This document shows positions 1-5,772 of a DNA stretch of 5,772 nucleotides, piece after piece (within the stretch, counting starts at the first letter, position 1; the number at the start of each line of letters is the position of its first letter). Origin of the DNA: Desulfobacula sp. GTDB taxonomy: Bacteria; Desulfobacterota; Desulfobacteria; Desulfobacterales; Desulfobacteraceae. The stretch lies in contig JAGLNZ010000435.1 in NCBI GenBank assembly GCA_023139225.1, forward strand, positions 1 through 5,772, in the 5' to 3' direction. A program made the translations under genes and the position numbers. A model generated the notes under the pieces. The model did not search any database. It was given only the letters and a program-made list of their open reading frames with translations, and was not told the DNA's origin.

Positions 1-884
1 TTTGTCTTTCCCCCTGGCAAAAAGGATATATCAAGGTATCCTCAAAGGGATTTAAAAGTGCAGTTTTTAAGAAGGATGAAGCACCGTTTAATCATCCCAT
101 GGGGTTGATGTTTGCCTGTGCAAAATTTTTTGATGCCCACGGGGTTCATATCCGGATCAAATCCGCTTCACCACCCAGAAGTGCTTTAGGGGGTTCTTCT
201 TCTGCGGCAGTAGCTATTATTGCGGCATTCTATATAGCACTTGATAAACCAATAGTTTGCGAACAGATTGCCTGGCTTGCCCATTATTTGGAAGCCAGTG
301 TGGCAGGGGTTCCCTGTGGGATGCAGGATCAGCTTGCCGCTGCCTTTGGGGGGGTAAATCAATGGATCTGGAAAATGGGAAAAATTTCTCCTGAATTTAA
401 ACAGGTTCCTGTCTTTGAGAATGAAGACGAAATAAAGATGTTTAATTCAAATATCCTCATTGCCTACTGCGGAATTCCTCATGTGTCTAAAGATATTAAT
501 AAACAATGGGTTGAATCCTTTGTATGTGGTGAAACAAGATCAGATTTTGAGAAAATTGCAGATTTAACAAAAGAATTTTCAAAGGCTGTAAAGAACAGGC
601 GTTTCAGGCAGGCTGCCGAGCTTATGAACCGGGAAACAAAATTAAGACTTGCAATGACACCTGATGTGCTTGACAATACCGGAAAAAAGTTGTTTGAAAG
701 TGCTATAAATTGTGATTGCGGTGCCAGATTTACCGGAGCCGGGGGAGGCGGGTGTCTCTGGGCTGTCGGAGAACAATTGGATATTAAAAAATTGAAATCC
801 TCCTGGCAAAAGATACTTGGCAGTGTCAAAGATGCAAAAATCCTTGACACAACAATTGATAATAAAGGTATTATAATACTTTAA
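1..884 (+). CDS. GHMP-family sugar kinase, 5'-truncated by the window edge
   Basis: The reading frame is open from base 3 to the TAA at 882-884, giving 293 residues. The ATG at 99 is internal, because the upstream codons read as good protein without a stop. Numbering from base 3, the ATP-binding motif of GHMP kinases is at residues 57-71 ([15 protein letters not shown]), a [12 protein letters not shown] segment at 106-117, and the glycine-rich motif 3 ([12 protein letters not shown]) at 240-251. The first strand and sugar-binding loop of the fold lie off the left edge. The family transfers ATP phosphate to small hydroxylated substrates in the cytoplasm. The QDQ-AAAFGG segment recalls D-glycero-D-manno-heptose 7-phosphate kinase and fucokinase-type members more than homoserine or mevalonate kinases, so a sugar or sugar-phosphate substrate is inferred. 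The exact substrate cannot be read from the sequence. GHMP membership is near certain. glyQ starts 32 bases downstream. Confidence 0.9.
   Translation, partial: CLSPWQKGYIKVSSKGFKSAVFKKDEAPFNHPMGLMFACAKFFDAHGVHIRIKSASPPRSALGGSSSAAVAIIAAFYIALDKPIVCEQIAWLAHYLEASVAGVPCGMQDQLAAAFGGVNQWIWKMGKISPEFKQVPVFENEDEIKMFNSNILIAYCGIPHVSKDINKQWVESFVCGETRSDFEKIADLTKEFSKAVKNRRFRQAAELMNRETKLRLAMTPDVLDNTGKKLFESAINCDCGARFTGAGGGGCLWAVGEQLDIKKLKSSWQKILGSVKDAKILDTTIDNKGIIIL
844..877 (+). promoter_or_regulatory. possible sigma70-type promoter for glyQ (weak candidate)
   Basis: A perfect TTGACA lies at 844-849 and a perfect TATAAT at 872-877, inside the last codons of the kinase and 40 bases before the glyQ start. The spacer is 22 bases, well beyond the usual 16-18, and no TG extension precedes the -10 box. 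The two hexamers therefore may not work together. AT-rich sequence gives TATAAT by chance several times in a window this size. It is listed because the position suits an independent start for glyQS. Confidence 0.2.
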
Positions 885-916
885 CCATAACTTTTTACTT
901 AAAAAAGTGGAGCAAA

Positions 917-1798
917 ATGAATTTTCAAGATGTGATTTTAAACCTTAACAATTTCTGGGCTGAGCGGGGTTGTGTTCTCATACAATCCTATGACATGGAA
1001 GTGGGTGCGGGAACATTTCATCCCACAACACTCTTAAAGGCCCTTGGGCCCGAACCATGGAAGGTCGCCTATGTACAGCCCTCAAGACGTCCGACAGATG
1101 GCCGCTATGGGGAAAATCCCAACAGGCTTCAGCATTATTACCAGTATCAGGTGATTTTAAAACCTTCTCCTTCTGATGTGCAGCAATTGTACCTGGAGTC
1201 CATGAAAACCCTTGGTGTAGATCCCCTTGAACATGACATCCGTTTTGTCGAAGATGACTGGGAGTCTCCGACTCTTGGGGCTTCAGGGCTTGGATGGGAA
1301 GTCTGGCTCGACGGCATGGAAGTCACCCAGTTTACTTATTTTCAGGTGACTGGAAGTGTGGATGTCAAACCTGTCTCGGTTGAACTGACCTATGGCCTGG
1401 AACGTATCAGTATGTATCTGCAGGGTGTGGATAATGTATTTGATCTAAAATGGAATGATGAGATTACTTACAGGGATGTTTATCACAGCCAGGAGGTGGA
1501 ACAGTCAACCTATAATTTTGAAATTGCAGATGTGGACCTTTTGTTTGATCTGTTTAAAAAATACGAGACGGAAGCGCATCGGATCATCAAAGAAGGGCTG
1601 GTCATTCCCGCCTATGAATATTGTTTGAAGTGTTCCCATACCTTTAATCTTCTGGATGCCCGCGGTGCCATCAGTGTGACCCAGAGGACAGGGTATATTA
1701 AACGTATCAGGGATATTGCAAGGGCGTGTTCCAAAGCTTATCTCTTACAAAGGCAAGAAATGGGGTATCCGTTATTGAAGAATGGAGGGGCAAATTAA
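917..1798 (+). CDS. glyQ: glycyl-tRNA synthetase alpha subunit
   Basis: GlyQ is the catalytic chain of the bacterial alpha2-beta2 glycyl-tRNA synthetase, which joins glycine to tRNA-Gly using ATP in the cytoplasm. It has 293 residues, close to the roughly 300 of E. coli GlyQ. The class II core is intact: a conserved [11 protein letters not shown] stretch at residues 26-36, the motif 2 region at about 50-85 containing [17 protein letters not shown] (54-70), [13 protein letters not shown] at 110-122, [17 protein letters not shown] at 126-142, and motif 3 ELTYGLER (156-163) with the ATP-contacting Arg163. The C-terminal helical part has the family signature [20 protein letters not shown] (238-257). 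The start is supported by GGAG at 909-912, four bases before the ATG, and by N-terminal alignment with known GlyQ. The stop is one base before the glyS start, as expected for a pair made in equal amounts. Nothing is degraded or missing. Confidence 0.98.
   Translation: MNFQDVILNLNNFWAERGCVLIQSYDMEVGAGTFHPTTLLKALGPEPWKVAYVQPSRRPTDGRYGENPNRLQHYYQYQVILKPSPSDVQQLYLESMKTLGVDPLEHDIRFVEDDWESPTLGASGLGWEVWLDGMEVTQFTYFQVTGSVDVKPVSVELTYGLERISMYLQGVDNVFDLKWNDEITYRDVYHSQEVEQSTYNFEIADVDLLFDLFKKYETEAHRIIKEGLVIPAYEYCLKCSHTFNLLDARGAISVTQRTGYIKRIRDIARACSKAYLLQRQEMGYPLLKNGGAN
1784..1790 (+). promoter_or_regulatory. ribosome binding site that fixes the glyS start
   Basis: GGAGGGG lies inside the last codons of glyQ, nine bases before the ATG at 1800. 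An in-frame ATG at 1782 overlaps this site and would add six residues (MEGQIK), but it has only a weak GAAG upstream. The Shine-Dalgarno sequence and the usual GlyS N-terminus, which begins a few residues before the conserved EIGTEE, both favour 1800. Confidence 0.75.
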
Positions 1799-1799
1799 A

Positions 1800-3875
1800 A
1801 TGAATAAACTTTTAATTGAAATTGGCACAGAAGAGATCCCGGCCGGCTATATTATCCCGGCTTTAAATGCCTTTAAGGCGAAGATTCTTGCATCTTTGGA
1901 TAAATCAAGAATTGATTATGGTGAGCCCCAAACGTTTGGAACACCTAGACGTCTTGTATTAATGGTGGAAAATGTAGCAGATATGCAGAATGCCAAAACA
2001 TCAACTATTACAGGACCGCCTGAAAAAATCGGGTTTGACGCCAACGGCAATCCAACCATTGCTGCAGAAAAATTTGCCTCCAAGGCAGGAATAGCAATTG
2101 ATCAAATCAAGGTTGAAGACACAAAAAAGGGCAGGTACCTGACGGCAGTCATCGAAGAAAAGTGCGAGTCATCTGTTTCCATTCTGGAAAGCATTCTTGA
2201 AAAACAGATTTTATCCATACCCTTTCCCAAACGCATGAGATGGGGAGACCTTTCCATCAGCTTTGCCCGTCCTATTATTTCACTGGTGGGGCTTTTAGGA
2301 GAAAAAATCCTTGATTTTAAAGTGGGCAATATAAAATCTTCTTCTCGAATTTTCGGGCATCAATTCATGTATCCGGGAAAATATAAGGTTGAATCGGCAG
2401 ATAACTATATCAAGGTTGCCGAATCTATCGGCATCACTCCGGATATTGAGAAAAGAAAGGCTATGTTAAAGGAGGCCATTGAAGCCTGTGCAAAAGAGCA
2501 CCAGTCAAAAATACTTGAAGATGACGAGTTGATCAATATTGTGACAAATCTTGTTGAATCACCATTCCCCATTGTGGGCAAGTTTGATGATGAGTTTCTT
2601 GAAGTGCCGGATGAGGTTCTGATCACAGCCATGAGGGAACATCAGAAGTATTTTGCCCTGATAGATGAAAAGGGTAATTTAAAACCCTTGTTCATTGCAG
2701 TTAACAACACAAAAGCAAAAGACATGCAGCTTGTGGCAAGAGGTCATGAAAAAGTACTCCGGGCCCGTTTGTCCGATGCAAAATTTTTCTATGAAGTGGA
2801 CCTTACATCTTCATTGGATGATTTTGCTCAAAAGCTTAAAAATGTAACCTTTCAGGAGAAACTTGGAACGGTTTATGATAAAACCCTGAAGATTGGTAAT
2901 CTTGCTCAATATCTTGCAGAAGAATCAGGCTATGATGATAAAGAGACCTTGAAATTGGATGTAAACAGAGCTGCTCAAATCTGCAAGGCAGACCTTGTCA
3001 GCCAGGTGGTCATTGAATTTACAAAACTTCAGGGCATTATCGGCAGGGCTTATGCACTAAAAGCCGGAGAAAAAGAAGATGTTGCCCTTGCCATTGAGCA
3101 GCATTACAGACCGGTATATTCCGGCGGGAAACTGCCTGAAAATCCCACGGCCTGTCTTCTGGCTATTGCAGACAAGCTGGATACCATTTGCGGCTGTTTT
3201 TGTGTTGGTTTGATCCCAACCGGCGGCGCAGATCCTTATGCATTAAGAAGACAGGGGATTGGTATCATCCAGATTATGCTCCAGGAAAATTTGGTGCTTT
3301 CCTTGACTTTAATGATTAATAAAGGTGTTGAAGCCTATATTGATAATGCCGGAGAAAAAGAAGAGACAGTCTTAAAAATCCTGGGATTTCTTAAAAATAG
3401 AATGGTCAATATCCTGACCGATAAGGGTTTTTCAAAAGAAGCTGTTCATTCTGCGCTTTGGGCATCTTTTGATAATCTGCCTGATGTTGTTTTGCGGGTC
3501 AAGGCTCTTGATTCTCTAAGGAAAGATCCGGATTTTGAACCCCTTTCAATTACATTTAAACGGGTTGAAAATATTATAAAGAAAGCACAGGCAAAAGCCG
3601 GGGTTCCTGTAGATGAAAGCCTTTTTGAAGATGTTTCTGAAAAAGGATTGTTCAGTGCTGTCAATGAGGTTCGTCAAAAAGTCGAGAATTTGATTCAACA
3701 AGGAAATTATGATAAAGCACTCTCGCATATTGCCACTTTAAGGCCGAAAGTGGACACTTTTTTTGATGATGTAATGGTTATGGCCCAGGATACAAAATTA
3801 AGACAAAACAGAATAGCACTCTTATCATCAGTGTCAGGATTGTTTAAAAATATTGCAGATTTTTCTATGATATAA
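1800..3875 (+). CDS. glyS: glycyl-tRNA synthetase beta subunit
   Basis: GlyS is the large partner of GlyQ and supplies tRNA recognition to the alpha2-beta2 enzyme. From the ATG at 1800 it has 691 residues, against about 689 in E. coli. Family landmarks run in order: N-terminal LLIEIGTEEIPAG (4-16), FGTPRRL (46-52), PFPKRMRW (141-148), VPDEVLITAMREHQKYFAL (269-287), ARGHEKVLRARLSDAKFFYE (313-332), and KADLVSQVVIEFTKLQG (396-412) leading into the HD-like region. ENPTACLLAIADKLDT (447-462) and GGADPYALRRQ (475-485) follow. The C-terminal anticodon-binding part ends in the characteristic FDDVMVMAQDTKLRQNRIAL stretch. The gene starts one base after glyQ ends, so translation is probably coupled. 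A slightly longer version from the ATG at 1782 is possible but less likely, as explained for the ribosome binding site. The sequence looks complete. Confidence 0.97.
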   Translation: MNKLLIEIGTEEIPAGYIIPALNAFKAKILASLDKSRIDYGEPQTFGTPRRLVLMVENVADMQNAKTSTITGPPEKIGFDANGNPTIAAEKFASKAGIAIDQIKVEDTKKGRYLTAVIEEKCESSVSILESILEKQILSIPFPKRMRWGDLSISFARPIISLVGLLGEKILDFKVGNIKSSSRIFGHQFMYPGKYKVESADNYIKVAESIGITPDIEKRKAMLKEAIEACAKEHQSKILEDDELINIVTNLVESPFPIVGKFDDEFLEVPDEVLITAMREHQKYFALIDEKGNLKPLFIAVNNTKAKDMQLVARGHEKVLRARLSDAKFFYEVDLTSSLDDFAQKLKNVTFQEKLGTVYDKTLKIGNLAQYLAEESGYDDKETLKLDVNRAAQICKADLVSQVVIEFTKLQGIIGRAYALKAGEKEDVALAIEQHYRPVYSGGKLPENPTACLLAIADKLDTICGCFCVGLIPTGGADPYALRRQGIGIIQIMLQENLVLSLTLMINKGVEAYIDNAGEKEETVLKILGFLKNRMVNILTDKGFSKEAVHSALWASFDNLPDVVLRVKALDSLRKDPDFEPLSITFKRVENIIKKAQAKAGVPVDESLFEDVSEKGLFSAVNEVRQKVENLIQQGNYDKALSHIATLRPKVDTFFDDVMVMAQDTKLRQNRIALLSSVSGLFKNIADFSMI

Positions 3876-4115
3876 ATTTGATCGCGAAAGGAAAGATATA
3901 TGGCAGGATATGATCCTGAAAAGGATAAAAAATTAAAAGAATGGAAAAATGAAGAAACAGGACTTCTTATTTCGATTCACCAGTATGGTGAGGGAGAACC
4001 AAAAGTTCAGCTGGGACCCAGAATTCTCAAAAAGAAAGACGGATCGGACAGGGCACCTTCAAAGGCCGGTCGGCTCTCCATTGAAGACATTGCATGGATT
4101 TATGATATCATTGAT

Positions 4116-4119
4116 GAGG
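4116..4119 (+). promoter_or_regulatory. ribosome binding site supporting the 4126 start
   Basis: GAGG sits six bases before the ATG at 4126, inside the preceding small gene; AAAGG follows immediately before the ATG. The next in-frame ATG (4177) has only pyrimidine-rich sequence upstream. A third ATG at 4157, overlapping the small gene's stop, is in another frame and stops after three codons. The 4126 start is therefore preferred. Confidence 0.6.
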
Positions 4120-4125
4120 TAAAGG

Positions 4126-5772
<1,647 letters not shown>

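Noticed and set aside
479..850. Minus-strand open frame of 123 codons inside the sugar kinase
   Set aside because: It lies wholly antisense to a clear GHMP kinase whose motifs are in the + frame, has serine/phenylalanine-rich shadow composition, and matches no family I know.
885..916. Intrinsic terminator after the kinase
   Set aside because: The only stem is nearly all A-T and is followed by GGAGCAAAATG, not a U run.
885..916. T-box or other glycine-responsive leader before glyQ
   Set aside because: The gap is only 32 bases, far too short for a T-box or glycine riboswitch, and no such motif is visible upstream in the coding tail.
2102..3728. Four minus-strand open frames of 60-75 codons
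   Set aside because: All lie antisense to conserved GlyS segments and overlap one another in part; they are shadows.
3840..3876. Possible promoter before the small gene (TTGTTT or TTGCAG with TATGAT or TATAAA)
   Set aside because: No pairing of these hexamers gives a spacer near 17 bases; the AT-rich end of glyS explains them.

Overview
This window is a block of bacterial housekeeping genes, all on the + strand and packed almost end to end. In order: the 3' part of a GHMP-family sugar kinase, glyQ and glyS (alpha and beta chains of the tetrameric bacterial glycyl-tRNA synthetase), a small 85-residue protein of unknown function, a nucleoside phosphorylase-superfamily enzyme, and the 5' part of ligA (NAD+-dependent DNA ligase). 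The ligA reading frame is open through the right edge, so it has no stop codon here.

The split alpha/beta glycyl-tRNA synthetase and the NAD+-dependent ligase show this is a bacterium. Moderately low GC by eye, the protein flavour, and a GHMP sugar kinase next to glyQS suggest a Gram-negative of the Desulfobacterota (Desulfobacterales-like). That placement is inference from memory of the families, not a database result.

Layout: kinase 1-884 (left end missing), 32-base gap, glyQ 917-1798, glyS from 1800 (one base after the glyQ stop), 24-base gap, small ORF 3900-4157, phosphorylase-like gene from 4126 (32-base overlap), ligA from 4886 (8-base overlap). No gap exceeds 32 bases and no intrinsic terminator is visible, so the set is probably co-transcribed. 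An internal promoter just before glyQ is possible: both hexamers match consensus but their spacing is poor.

Functionally, GlyQ and GlyS form one enzyme charging tRNA-Gly. LigA seals nicks in replication and repair. The kinase probably phosphorylates a sugar or sugar phosphate. The nucleoside enzyme probably works in nucleoside salvage or turnover. I see no mobile element, CRISPR array, tRNA, rRNA, toxin-antitoxin pair or defence system, and no convincing new biological system. The least ordinary parts are the small unknown protein and the nucleoside enzyme. The latter keeps the ribose-binding and base-protonating motifs of its superfamily but lacks the usual phosphate-binding Arg and Ser/Thr, so phosphorolysis should not be assumed. 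A short perfect hairpin lies in the overlap between these two genes.
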